DNA from: Fervidobacterium changbaicum
GTDB taxonomy: Bacteria > Thermotogota > Thermotogae > Thermotogales > Fervidobacteriaceae
Direction of reading: 5' to 3'
DNA: 64,000 nucleotides
NCBI RefSeq assembly: GCF_004117075.1
Contig: NZ_CP026721.1
Location: 1,798,001-1,862,000, forward strand
Shown piece after piece: positions 56,445-64,000 of this stretch. Every line of letters begins with the position of its first letter. Position 1 is the first letter of the stretch. Made by a program: the position numbers and the translations under genes. The notes beneath the pieces are model-generated. The model ran no database searches. It was not told the origin of the DNA and saw nothing but the letters and a program-made list of their open reading frames with translations.

Positions 56445-57881
56445 GTGGAGCCTTTATCGATAAAACGCAAATTCTTGGGGAAGTATCTTTCTTTCTCCGT
56501 TGGTACTTGGATTAATGCAGTCATATCGTTTTTCTCAGTTCCGTTGGTATCTTGGTTGATAGAACCATCTGAATACGGTAAGGCGAACATGTTTTTAATG
56601 ATGTACTCGATGGTACTTTCAATTGTCGTTTTTGGTACTCCGAATGCACTAATGAGGTTTTATCATAAAATAGAAGATAAGGGGAGACTTTTGTGGAGCT
56701 GCTTGATTGTACCGATCATGTTGAGTACGCTCTTTGCCATTTTGGCTCTTATTTTTAAAAAGCAGGTTAATCTTTTTTTAGTCGGTCAAGAATCAACGAG
56801 TACATACTTGTTACTCATTGCATCTGTCTTTTTCGGCGTACTCCAGACGTTCAATCAAACACTGATAAGAATACAGGGTAAGGGGTTTGTTTATTCATCG
56901 TTACAGATAGTTAACTCCGTAAGCAACGTTGCATTCGTACTGACTTGTGCCTTCTTCTTTCGGAGAGATTTCTACGCAATTTTGTATGCTCAAATGCTTT
57001 CTACTTTGATTACGACTGGTATTGGCTTTAGCTTTCAACACGAGGACTGGATACCAGTCAAGATTGACAAGGGGATTCTGACGGAAATTATAGCTTACTC
57101 ATACCCCTTTCTCCTTGTCGGTTTACTTTGGTGGTTGCTGGGATGGACAGATAGAATAATACTTAGAATGTATACGGGCTTTGCAGAAATCGGATTGTAT
57201 TCTGCTGCGTTCAAGCTAATGTCTATAACGAATTTATTTACAACAGGATTTTCAACATTTTGGTACCCATTTGCATACGAACAATACGAGAAAAATAGAG
57301 AGAATAAGTACGTTTTAGCCAAAGTTTTCGATTATGTGTCTTTTGTGATGTTTTCCTTGTCCTTAATAATAATTTCTGCGAAAAGCCTTTTGTTTTTGTT
57401 GTTTGAAAAAAGTTACAGGGAATCTGCCTTCGTCATCCCGTTCTTGCTATTGAATCCAATACTAACGATGATGGCTATTGTAGCTGACCGTGGTATAGAT
57501 TTTCTGAAAAAGACCTACTGGTTTATTGTAAGCGATGGAGCCGCACTGGCTTTCAATTTGGTTGGCAACCTCTTGTTAATTCCTATACTTGGTGCCAAAG
57601 GTGCTGCATTGAGTACAGGTCTCTCTTATGTAATCGTTTTTACGATAGAAAGTACAGTTTCCGAGAAACTATACCCTGTAAAGTACAAACTGAAAAGGGC
57701 CTATTTCTCCACTGTGGTTTTTTCACTCGTCGCAGCAATAAATACGTTCATTGAAAGAGTTGGTATAGGTATTTTGAGCAGTCTAGTTGGTTTAGTAGTT
57801 GTTATTCTTTTATACAAAGATGTTTTCAAGGAAGTGCTCGGTGATCTGTTAAAAATCTGGACCTTTGTTACTCGTCAGTAA
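56445..57881 (+). CDS. wzx: Wzx-type oligosaccharide flippase (second copy)
   Basis: 478 residues from GTG 56445, 6 bases after AGGAGGGG; an open frame upstream falls in IS debris. About 12-14 membrane helices, beginning KRKFLGKYLSFSVGTWINAV. It is a paralogue of the flippase at 48.3 kb: both share the F-L-S-F-S-x-G-T-W start, a W-L-I/E-P-x-E-Y/F-G-K segment and F-S-T/F-F-W-Y/V-P. It is probably specific for the repeat unit containing colitose. The locus thus has two flippases but only one obvious polymerase. Confidence 0.9.
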   Translation: MEPLSIKRKFLGKYLSFSVGTWINAVISFFSVPLVSWLIEPSEYGKANMFLMMYSMVLSIVVFGTPNALMRFYHKIEDKGRLLWSCLIVPIMLSTLFAILALIFKKQVNLFLVGQESTSTYLLLIASVFFGVLQTFNQTLIRIQGKGFVYSSLQIVNSVSNVAFVLTCAFFFRRDFYAILYAQMLSTLITTGIGFSFQHEDWIPVKIDKGILTEIIAYSYPFLLVGLLWWLLGWTDRIILRMYTGFAEIGLYSAAFKLMSITNLFTTGFSTFWYPFAYEQYEKNRENKYVLAKVFDYVSFVMFSLSLIIISAKSLLFLLFEKSYRESAFVIPFLLLNPILTMMAIVADRGIDFLKKTYWFIVSDGAALAFNLVGNLLLIPILGAKGAALSTGLSYVIVFTIESTVSEKLYPVKYKLKRAYFSTVVFSLVAAINTFIERVGIGILSSLVGLVVVILLYKDVFKEVLGDLLKIWTFVTRQ

Positions 57882-58450
57882 AACCAGGGATATTATATCA
57901 GACTACGTTCGAAAAAATTGTAGAAGTGACTGCTATTGAAATGTAGGCTATTTTCATATAAGCTGAAAATCCAAGAGTTGAACGAAATGGTCGTTAGAAC
58001 CGGTTTTAAGAAAAACTCATTATGAACAGAGCTAAACTTTCGTGTGACTCTTATAGTCCCCCTTATCATAAGTACGTAAATAATGATCAACTCCAATGAG
58101 TTGGTATGAGAAACGTGCAACGGTAACCGTATTTTTTCCAGGGGCTTCCCAAAAAGTAGAAATCAAGCTATTTTGGACATCTTCGAAAGCTTAACCTAAA
58201 GGAGAAATGTAGTTTCCTATCCACCTCGCACGTATGACTCTAAAGAGTCAATTTCCGTTAGATGCTTGAGGGTAGTAGAAGTACCTTTAAGATGTTAATT
58301 CTCCGTTGTGTTGAACCAAAGTTTTTACGATTCCGGAAAACGAGTACTATATCTGTTTCATACAGCTCTTCGCTTAGACATTTTGCAAGGCAGATAAACG
58401 GGAGTACCGCCTACGAATTTGTTTTAGACTCTGGGAAATGAGGTGTCCCT
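57882..58450. other. Gene-free stretch between wzx and manC
   Basis: About 570 bases with no supported frame. A faint IS-like string (TTATCATAAGTACGTAAATA near 58064) is not convincing. No terminator or consensus promoter is visible. Confidence 0.4.
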
Positions 58451-59431
58451 ATGAAAGCAGTTATCTTAGCAGGTGGAAGTGGAGAAAGGTTTTGGCCACT
58501 TTCTACGAAGGATACACCTAAGCAGTTTCTAAAACTTTTTGCTGATAAAACACTCATAAGGCAGACGTTCGAAAGGTTAAGCTATAGGCTTTCTCCAGAA
58601 GACGTATATGTGGTCACAAACCAGATGTATGCTCACAAGACATATGAGGAATTACCAGAAGTTCCTAAAGAAAACATTTTACTTGAGCTGTTAAAGAAAA
58701 ACACCGCACCGGCGTGTACTTGGGCTACATTGCAGTTTGATGATGAAGAAACGATATTTATTGTTCCTGCGGACCATTTCATACCGGATGTTGAAAAATT
58801 CTGGAATGCTGTTGAACTCGCCGAGAAGTTTCTTCAGGATAAAGAGGGAATAATAACGTTTGGAATCGTACCAACAAGACCCGAAACTGGGTATGGGTAT
58901 ATCGAAGTAGAAAGTGAGATAAGCGACAATGTATATTCAGTTAAAATGTTCCGAGAAAAGCCGAATTACGAAACAGCAGTTGAATACCTCAACTCTGGTC
59001 GATTTTTCTGGAACAGTGGCATGTTTATGTGGAAGAAAAAATACTTCCTCAAGCAGATGAGAAAACACTCAAAAGATGTGCTTGAGCCATTCTTTGAGTA
59101 CAAAAGCATTGAGGAAACGTATGAAAAGGTACCATCCATAAGCATAGACTACGCACTGATGGAGAAAGCTGACAAGATATACACAATAAAAGCAGATTTC
59201 GTTTGGTCAGATGTTGGTAATTGGAAGTCACTTGAAGAACTTGGAGTTGAAAACTCACCACATAGTGTGTTAATAGACAGCAAAGCATTTGTCCAGACGA
59301 CAAAGCCAACAATAGTGATAGGACTGGAGGACGTGATAGTTGTTGAGACAGAGAACGGGATACTCGTGGCAAAATCAACAGAGCTGGAAAAAATAAGAGC
59401 TGCGCTTGGGAAACTTGATGGTGCGAGGTAG
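58451..59431 (+). CDS. manC: Mannose-1-phosphate guanylyltransferase
   Basis: 326 residues. VILAGGSGERFWPLSTKDTP is the GTP loop, PKQFLKLFADKTLIRQTFER follows; then IFIVPADHFI, GIVPTRPETGYGYIEV, FREKPNYETAVEYLNSG, WNSGMFMWKKKYFLKQM and FVWSDVGNWKSLEE, all typical of GMP. It is the short monofunctional form without the C-terminal phosphomannose isomerase domain. It makes GDP-mannose, the substrate of Gmd. No phosphomannomutase is present in the window. GAGGTG lies 5 bases before the start. Confidence 0.95.
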   Translation: MKAVILAGGSGERFWPLSTKDTPKQFLKLFADKTLIRQTFERLSYRLSPEDVYVVTNQMYAHKTYEELPEVPKENILLELLKKNTAPACTWATLQFDDEETIFIVPADHFIPDVEKFWNAVELAEKFLQDKEGIITFGIVPTRPETGYGYIEVESEISDNVYSVKMFREKPNYETAVEYLNSGRFFWNSGMFMWKKKYFLKQMRKHSKDVLEPFFEYKSIEETYEKVPSISIDYALMEKADKIYTIKADFVWSDVGNWKSLEELGVENSPHSVLIDSKAFVQTTKPTIVIGLEDVIVVETENGILVAKSTELEKIRAALGKLDGAR

Positions 59432-59785
59432 GATGGTAGGTAAAAAGCACACTTGTGATAAGCTACCAGATACTTTTCTCGAATTCTGCGATTCAAGAAG
59501 CAATTTTTCATGTAGGTTCACAACTGTGTGAAGTTACCGGTAAAACAACCAAGTACCTGCTTGGGTGTTTTCAATGATACAGTCACCATTACCATCGAAA
59601 TACAGATTTCATTAACCTGAGCCACTTCATTTGGTGAATCGCTATCGAATTTGGAAATAAGGATAATCCGTATAGATAACAAACATTATTAAATGGTCCT
59701 AAGCTACATGAAAAAGTAATTTGGTTAGTCGGGGGAAGAATCTTTTATATGAAAAAGTTGTATAATCGAATTTTGGACCTGCAAC
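59432..59785. other. Gene-free stretch between manC and the broken DUF3800 gene
   Basis: About 350 bases without a supported frame. A TTGTATAATCG string at 59758-59768 (plus strand) resembles a -10, but no gene follows on that strand. Confidence 0.4.
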
Positions 59786-60622
59786 TTAACCGTGGATTAT
59801 CCCGCATATTCTACTTAGCAAGAACTGTCGTGCTTGCTCGTTTTTTGGCACTTCCACAATTCCACAACCCATAAATTTCCCTTCGGAACTTTTTCGCAAA
59901 AACGGCCGAAGTCTGGTCCTAAAAACTTCGATGGAAGGTGTATAACCTTTCAATACCCCATTGAAAATTCCAGCACAGTAATCACATAGCTGAATTCCAA
60001 AGCTATGATGTGATAACTCGAAAGACAAGCTATCTTTTATATGCTTGTACTTCTTGATAAAGTCTCCGCACAGATAAATCTGCCTGTAAGCTTCTCTTAT
60101 CGAACGGTCGGCTTCGCGCCCAATAGGGTCTAAGAATAAGATAGCTATGTTATCCTGACTATACTGTATCTCCATTTCTACTCTTTGCATAGTATCTTGA
60201 AGATGCATTTCGTATATTTTCTGGGTTTTTATCGGGGGAGTAAATTTAGGGTCGTTCAGTGTGACTGTTTAGAAAATTTTGCAGAAACGACATTTACTAA
60301 GCAAACTCAGAGACTCTATCACAAACTTGAGTAAATGATCTACTGGAATATCTTCCAGAGATAACAAATTTTTAGACTTTAATGGCTCGCCCTTCTCTTG
60401 ATGTTTCTTTAGAATCCACATGTCGGACCATTTTATTTCTATTCCAATAGGTATTTGGTAAGATTCTTTTAGTTTATAAAATTCATCTTTTAACTGAAGC
60501 CAGTCGTTCGAATCCATAATTAAGGAAGCTCTGACATAAAAGGGAGTTTTCTTCACAAATTTGTCGCCTCGGATTTCCTTATAGCTACCCGACTCGTCGG
60601 AAAAGACGAAAAACGTAGCCAT
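59786..60622 (-). pseudogene. DUF3800 protein interrupted by one in-frame stop
   Basis: From ATG 60622 (after GGAGGTG) the frame reads MATFFVFSDESGSYKEIRG, the DUF3800 opening with the conserved D-E-S-G, and runs 116 codons. A TAA at 60269-60271 follows KCRFCKIF. The same frame continues without shift (TVTLNDPKFTPPIKTQK) to the natural end at 59786, including ALSFELSHHSFGIQLCDYCA with the second conserved aspartate. So only one base change separates it from a ~277-residue intact protein. DUF3800 proteins have an RNase H-like fold of unknown role, often near mobile elements. An IS lies 30 bases upstream. Confidence 0.8.
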
Positions 60623-60651
60623 GATTACACCTCCTATCAGCAAGTTGATGC

Positions 60652-61682
60652 TGTTAACTAAAAGTATTGAAAATTTCCAAAAACCGTATTATCTTCTTAT
60701 TAGTGGAACACCCCCCACCATCAATTCTCACAAAAAGGAGGTACTCCACTATGCAAAATTCTGTAGTCTCTTGCCCCAAATGCGGCTCTACCAACATCTA
60801 CAAAAACGGTCATGATAAGTACGGTAACCAACAATACTTTTGCAAAGACTGTAAGCGCACTTTCAGACTTGTTCATTCAAAAAAACACAAGCTCTTCTCT
60901 TTCCCTTATCCTAAATGCCCTGTCTGTGGAAAAACTATGCAAATCCACAAAATCAAAAAAGCCTTCGTTAAGTTCCGTTGCCGTTCTTGCCATACCAGAG
61001 ACGAAATCCCAACTAACTTACCTCAATTTGTCCCTCTTCCTTTCGACTCTTTCAAGTTCTTCCGTTTCCCTATCTTTATTGTCCTTAAAGCCTTCGTCCT
61101 TTATTTCAAAGCTGTGTCCTTGCGTTCCATCAGAGACTCACTTAATATCAAAGTCTCTCATGTCGCTATCTACAAGTGGATCCTTAAGTTGTCTTGTTTC
61201 TTTTCCATCCTCGTTCCTGTAGATGCTTTCAAAGTCCATGGTGATGAAACTGTCGTTTTGTTTAAATCCAAAAAGTACTACGTTTGGTTCTTAGTTGAGC
61301 ACGATTCGAATCTTATTGTTGCTTGGCATGTATCCAAATATCGCGATATGGGTCAAGTGAAGATATTGTTAGAGAAGTTCTTTGGTAACAACGAAAGAAC
61401 AATCGAACTAATTACAGATGGACTTGGTGCATATGGTGCAGTGAAGATACTATACAAGAATATCAATCATATTGTTGTGAGACTTGGGCAAAACAATCAA
61501 TGTGAATCGAAGTTTTCGTTATTCCAAGACTTTGTACGAGCCAAGCGTGGATTTAAGAATATTGACAATCTTCCAATGTACGTGAACAGCTTTTGTGTAG
61601 TGAGAAATCTCTTGAAACTGAACAACAATGATATTGCGCGTGTTATCTGTGTTCTATTGTCTTCCATCACTACAAGTTAACA
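60652..61682 (+). mobile_element. Intact copy of the TGTTAACT-ended IS
   Basis: 1031 bases from TGTTAACTAAAAGTATTGAA to the inverted end CATCACTACAAGTTAACA. Terminal repeats are short: TGTTAACT is perfect, the next ~10 bases partial. It carries one full-length transposase gene. It is followed, after an 18-base spacer, by a second copy in the same direction. Confidence 0.9.
60751..61680 (+). CDS. DDE transposase with two zinc ribbons (IS6/IS240-like)
   Basis: 309 residues from ATG 60751, after AAGGAGG. First zinc ribbon C9-x2-C12 (SCPKCGSTNIY) with C29-x2-C32 (YFCKDCKRTF). Second with CPVCGKTMQIHK and CRSCHTRDE. Helix-turn-helix: SLRSIRDSLNIKVSHVAIYK. Catalytic triad: D in HGDETVVLF, D in LITDGLGAYG (58 residues on) and E in QCESKFSLF (about 29 more). 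Frame is complete and no catalytic residue is missing, so it may be active and able to act on the shorter copies. The nearest family by eye is IS6/IS240, but the double zinc ribbon is unusual for that group. The stop codon TAA lies within the terminal GTTAACA. Confidence 0.85.
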   Translation: MQNSVVSCPKCGSTNIYKNGHDKYGNQQYFCKDCKRTFRLVHSKKHKLFSFPYPKCPVCGKTMQIHKIKKAFVKFRCRSCHTRDEIPTNLPQFVPLPFDSFKFFRFPIFIVLKAFVLYFKAVSLRSIRDSLNIKVSHVAIYKWILKLSCFFSILVPVDAFKVHGDETVVLFKSKKYYVWFLVEHDSNLIVAWHVSKYRDMGQVKILLEKFFGNNERTIELITDGLGAYGAVKILYKNINHIVVRLGQNNQCESKFSLFQDFVRAKRGFKNIDNLPMYVNSFCVVRNLLKLNNNDIARVICVLLSSITTS

Positions 61683-61700
61683 GGATCATCAATTCGATAC

Positions 61701-62724
61701 TGTTAACTAAAAGTATTGAAAATTTCCAAAATCCGCATTATTCTTTAAGAAGGGGACACCCCCCTCAATAATCTTCAAAAGGAGGTATCCCATCATGCAA
61801 AACCAAAAACCTTCCTGCCCCAAATGTGGTTCAACAAACACCTACAAAAACGGCCATGATAAGTACCACAATCAACAGTATTTCTGCAAAGACTGCAAAC
61901 GCTCCTTCAAACTTACTCACTGCCAAAAGCATAAACTCTTCCCTTTCCCTTATCCTAAATGCCCTAAGTGCGGCAAAACCATGGAAATCTACAAAATTCG
62001 TCACGCTTTTGTTGTCTTCCGTTGTAGGCCTTGCCATACCAAAGATAGAATCCCTACCAACTTACCTCAGCCTGTTCCTCTTCCCTTCGATTCTTTCAAG
62101 TTCTTCCGCTTCCCTATCTTCATCGTCCTTAAGGCTTTCGTCTTGTACTTCAAAGGCAATATATCTTTACGCTCGCTCAGAGACTCACTCAATATCAAAG
62201 TATCCCACGTCGCTATTTACAAACGGATCCTTAAGCTATCTTCTTTCTTTTCCATCCTCATTCCTGAGAACGTCTCCAAAGTTCATGGTGAAAATTGTTT
62301 TGTTTAAATCCAAAAAGTACTACGTTTGGTTCTTAGTTGAACACAATTCCAATCTTATTGTTGCTTGGCATGTATCCAAGTATCGTGATATGGGTCAGGT
62401 GAAGATATTGTTAGAGAAGTTCTTTGGTAACAACGAAGGAGAAATCGAACTAATCACTGATGGACTTGGTGCGTATGGTGCAGTGAAGATACTATACAAG
62501 AATATCAATCATATTTTTGTGAGACTTGGGCAAAACAATCAATGTGAATCTAAATTTTCCTTATTCCAAGACTTTGTACGAGCCAAGCGTGGATTCAAGA
62601 ATATTGAGAATCTTCCAATGTACGTAAATAGCTTTTGTGTAGTGAGAAATCTCTTGAAACTGAACGGGAATGATATTGCGCGTGTTATGAGTGTTCTATT
62701 GTCTTCCATCACTACAAGTTAACA
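61701..62724 (+). mobile_element. Second tandem copy of the IS, transposase broken
   Basis: 1024 bases, same direction and same ends as the previous copy, starting 18 bases after it. A separate small-sequence lineage in the first half (MQNQKPSCPKCGSTNTY) but near identical in the last ~400 bases to the previous copy, which suggests gene conversion. Confidence 0.9.
61795..62722 (+). pseudogene. DDE transposase, frameshifted at the first catalytic aspartate
   Basis: From ATG 61795 the frame is good for 165 codons up to SKVHGEN, then stops at 62307. Compared with the first copy (GGTGATGAAACTGTCGTTTT), five bases are missing in GGTGAAAATTGTTTT, which deletes the D of HGDET and shifts the frame. 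The remainder (VLFKSKKYYVWFLVEHNSNL onward to SSITTS) is intact in the other frame. It cannot be catalytic. Confidence 0.9.
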
Positions 62725-62946
62725 GCATCCGCGTTTTGAACGGTTTAGGTGTTACAAGATTAAAAAGTTCAAAAAAACTCGCAGTTAATTAAAAGTGAAA
62801 ACAGCTCTTGTGGTAATTTTGCCATGGCGTTTATTTCAGAGTTATGGTACAGCAAATGTCAAGCTATACATAGGCCAAATGATATGTCTTTACTAAAGCG
62901 ATATTAAACTTACATTAGTTTATCAGAGCTCTACTTATTTTTGTTA
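62725..62946. other. Gene-free interval
   Basis: 220 bases between the IS and the OLD-type gene; no hairpin terminator is visible. Confidence 0.4.
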
Positions 62947-64000
62947 TTAAGAGTTGAGGGCTTTTATTAGAAATTCTTTTATATCTTCCAGTTTTTTCAA
63001 CATCTCCGTACGTTTTTTGAGTTTTTCTGGATCCTCCTCATCTTTCCAAATGCTGTAAAGTGCGTATAGCACGTTAAGAGGCTTTCTGTGACTATCTTTT
63101 GGTTTTTCGATTCCTAAGAAGTTTTCTAAGTCTATCTCAAAGTAGTAGATGCCTTTAGTAAGCTCAGTGAGGTTGTGAGATATAAATTCGTTAACAACTC
63201 TGTGACGGTTTTTGTTTGAGTCTTTGTCGATAATTACCGAATGTGGGATTCCAAGTTTGGTTAATAGGTTGACATACTTGTTGATGTTGTATTTTCCGAG
63301 GCAGTCAAGAAAGTATATACCTTTGTCCTTCAAGTCACTCCATTCATTATTTAACAAGAAGCTGAACAGTGCCTTTTCGGAAGCCCCTTCGCACAGTACG
63401 ACGTGGTTTGAGAAAAAAATCGTTGCCCTTTCTTTGTCGATCCATAGGAAGTACTTAATGGATTCTTGTTCAATTTTCTCTTCTTCAGGAGGTTCATCTT
63501 TGAGTATCTTATTTATTTCGTCGCGTGTGCTTTTATCGCACTCTTGACTATTTGCAAAATCTTTCAGATAGTTAATTAGCTCTGTATTTTCTTGGAGGAG
63601 TGCTTTAATATCTTCCGAGTTAAGCTGATAAACCTTAGTAGTGCCATTCACCCGGTTTACCCTGCACAATCCTTCTAAATCAAGCAGATTTGGCGAGACA
63701 AAAGCTGGCGAATGGGTAGTAACTACCACTTGTATATTGTCCTGTTTTGCCAGTTCTCTGAGTTTCCCATTTAAAAACTCCTGTTGAGTTGGGTGGAGGT
63801 ACACTTCGGGTTCTTCAAACAGCAAAAGGGTGAAGTCTGGATTGAATTCCTTTCGAGCAGATTTCTTTTTGGTGCTTTGCTTCTTTCTAAAGTCAGCGGC
63901 GAGTTTAATTAGCGTAAAGATTAGGTATCTTTGAACTCCCTGACCGCAATTGTTAATGTCGATGGTATCAGCGAGATTTTCATCTTTGATGTACGACTTC
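62947..64000 (-). CDS. OLD-family ATPase/TOPRIM nuclease, C-terminal part (cut by window edge)
   Basis: The frame remains open to base 64000, so the N-terminus with Walker A is outside. About 350 codons are visible. NNCGQGVQRYLIFTLIKLAA is the ABC-signature-like region, LLLFEEPEVYLHPTQQEFL the Walker B with D-loop, and VVVTTHSPAFVSPNLLDLEG the H-loop. The TOPRIM domain follows with NHVVLCEGASEKALFSFLL (glutamate), then HSVIIDKDSNKNRHRVV (DxD). OLD-family members are ATP-dependent nucleases in phage defence; some act with a UvrD-like helicase (Gabija). No partner can be seen here since the neighbour on that side is outside. The internal insert DEPPEEEKIEQESIKYFLWI joins the two domains. Confidence 0.88.
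   Translation of the reverse strand, partial: KSYIKDENLADTIDINNCGQGVQRYLIFTLIKLAADFRKKQSTKKKSARKEFNPDFTLLLFEEPEVYLHPTQQEFLNGKLRELAKQDNIQVVVTTHSPAFVSPNLLDLEGLCRVNRVNGTTKVYQLNSEDIKALLQENTELINYLKDFANSQECDKSTRDEINKILKDEPPEEEKIEQESIKYFLWIDKERATIFFSNHVVLCEGASEKALFSFLLNNEWSDLKDKGIYFLDCLGKYNINKYVNLLTKLGIPHSVIIDKDSNKNRHRVVNEFISHNLTELTKGIYYFEIDLENFLGIEKPKDSHRKPLNVLYALYSIWKDEEDPEKLKKRTEMLKKLEDIKEFLIKALNS

Noticed and set aside
57882-58450. Possible further decayed IS copy (string TTATCATAAGTACGT)
   Set aside because: Only one short match, no recognisable ends or protein stretches.

Overview
The window looks like a chromosomal piece of a thermophilic, fermentative Thermotogota bacterium, most likely Fervidobacterium or a close relative. 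This is inferred from the block rplU-prp-rpmA-ribU-rplM-rpsI-dnaG-rpoD, which recalls the Thermotoga arrangement, from an L27 with a cleavable leader, and from the strong GGAGG/GGGGTG ribosome sites. No search was run, so the genus is an inference.

Layout. (1) 1-16.7 kb is housekeeping and envelope: the end of a CapD-like sugar-nucleotide enzyme, hslO, a Wzi-like barrel protein, a PhoB/PhoR-type two-component pair, a pyrimidine-nucleoside phosphorylase and a phosphodiester glycosidase. A minus-strand operon follows (FAD oxidoreductase, RlmN-like radical SAM protein, mgsA, AI-2E-type permease, RNase H), then a lipoprotein with seven fibronectin-like repeats and a UDP-sugar dehydrogenase. (2) 16.7-22.2 kb is the ribosomal/replication/sigma block, headed by a structured rplU leader. 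(3) 22.3-24.9 kb is a large FtsX-type permease. (4) 25.0-59.4 kb is a Wzx/Wzy-type surface-polysaccharide locus. It has a giant SLBB export protein, a Wzz/GumC protein with a dead kinase domain, an initiating sugar-phosphate transferase, several glycosyltransferases and Wzy. A dTDP-viosamine cassette (rmlA-vioA-vioB-rmlB plus a GT56-like transferase and Wzx) and a GDP-colitose-type cassette (gmd-colD-colC, a second Wzx, manC) follow, with a VapBC-like module between them. (5) 59.8-64 kb holds a DUF3800 gene broken by one stop codon, two tandem insertion sequences and the C-terminal part of an OLD-family nuclease.

The polysaccharide locus is peppered with one IS family (zinc-ribbon plus DDE transposase, ends TGTTAACT). 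I count eight copies at graded stages of decay, including an internally deleted 330-bp MITE-like form, plus an IS110 relic with a candidate bridge-RNA leader. Most gene-free stretches between glycosyltransferase genes are eroded copies of this IS. The locus therefore reads as two sugar cassettes brought together and rearranged by repeated IS activity.

The items most worth follow-up are the colitose pathway with its Lys-to-His dehydratase, the conserved 18-bp spacer and GATNN flanks of the IS, the inactive BY-kinase domain, the expanded SLBB protein, the rplU leader, and the IS110 leader.
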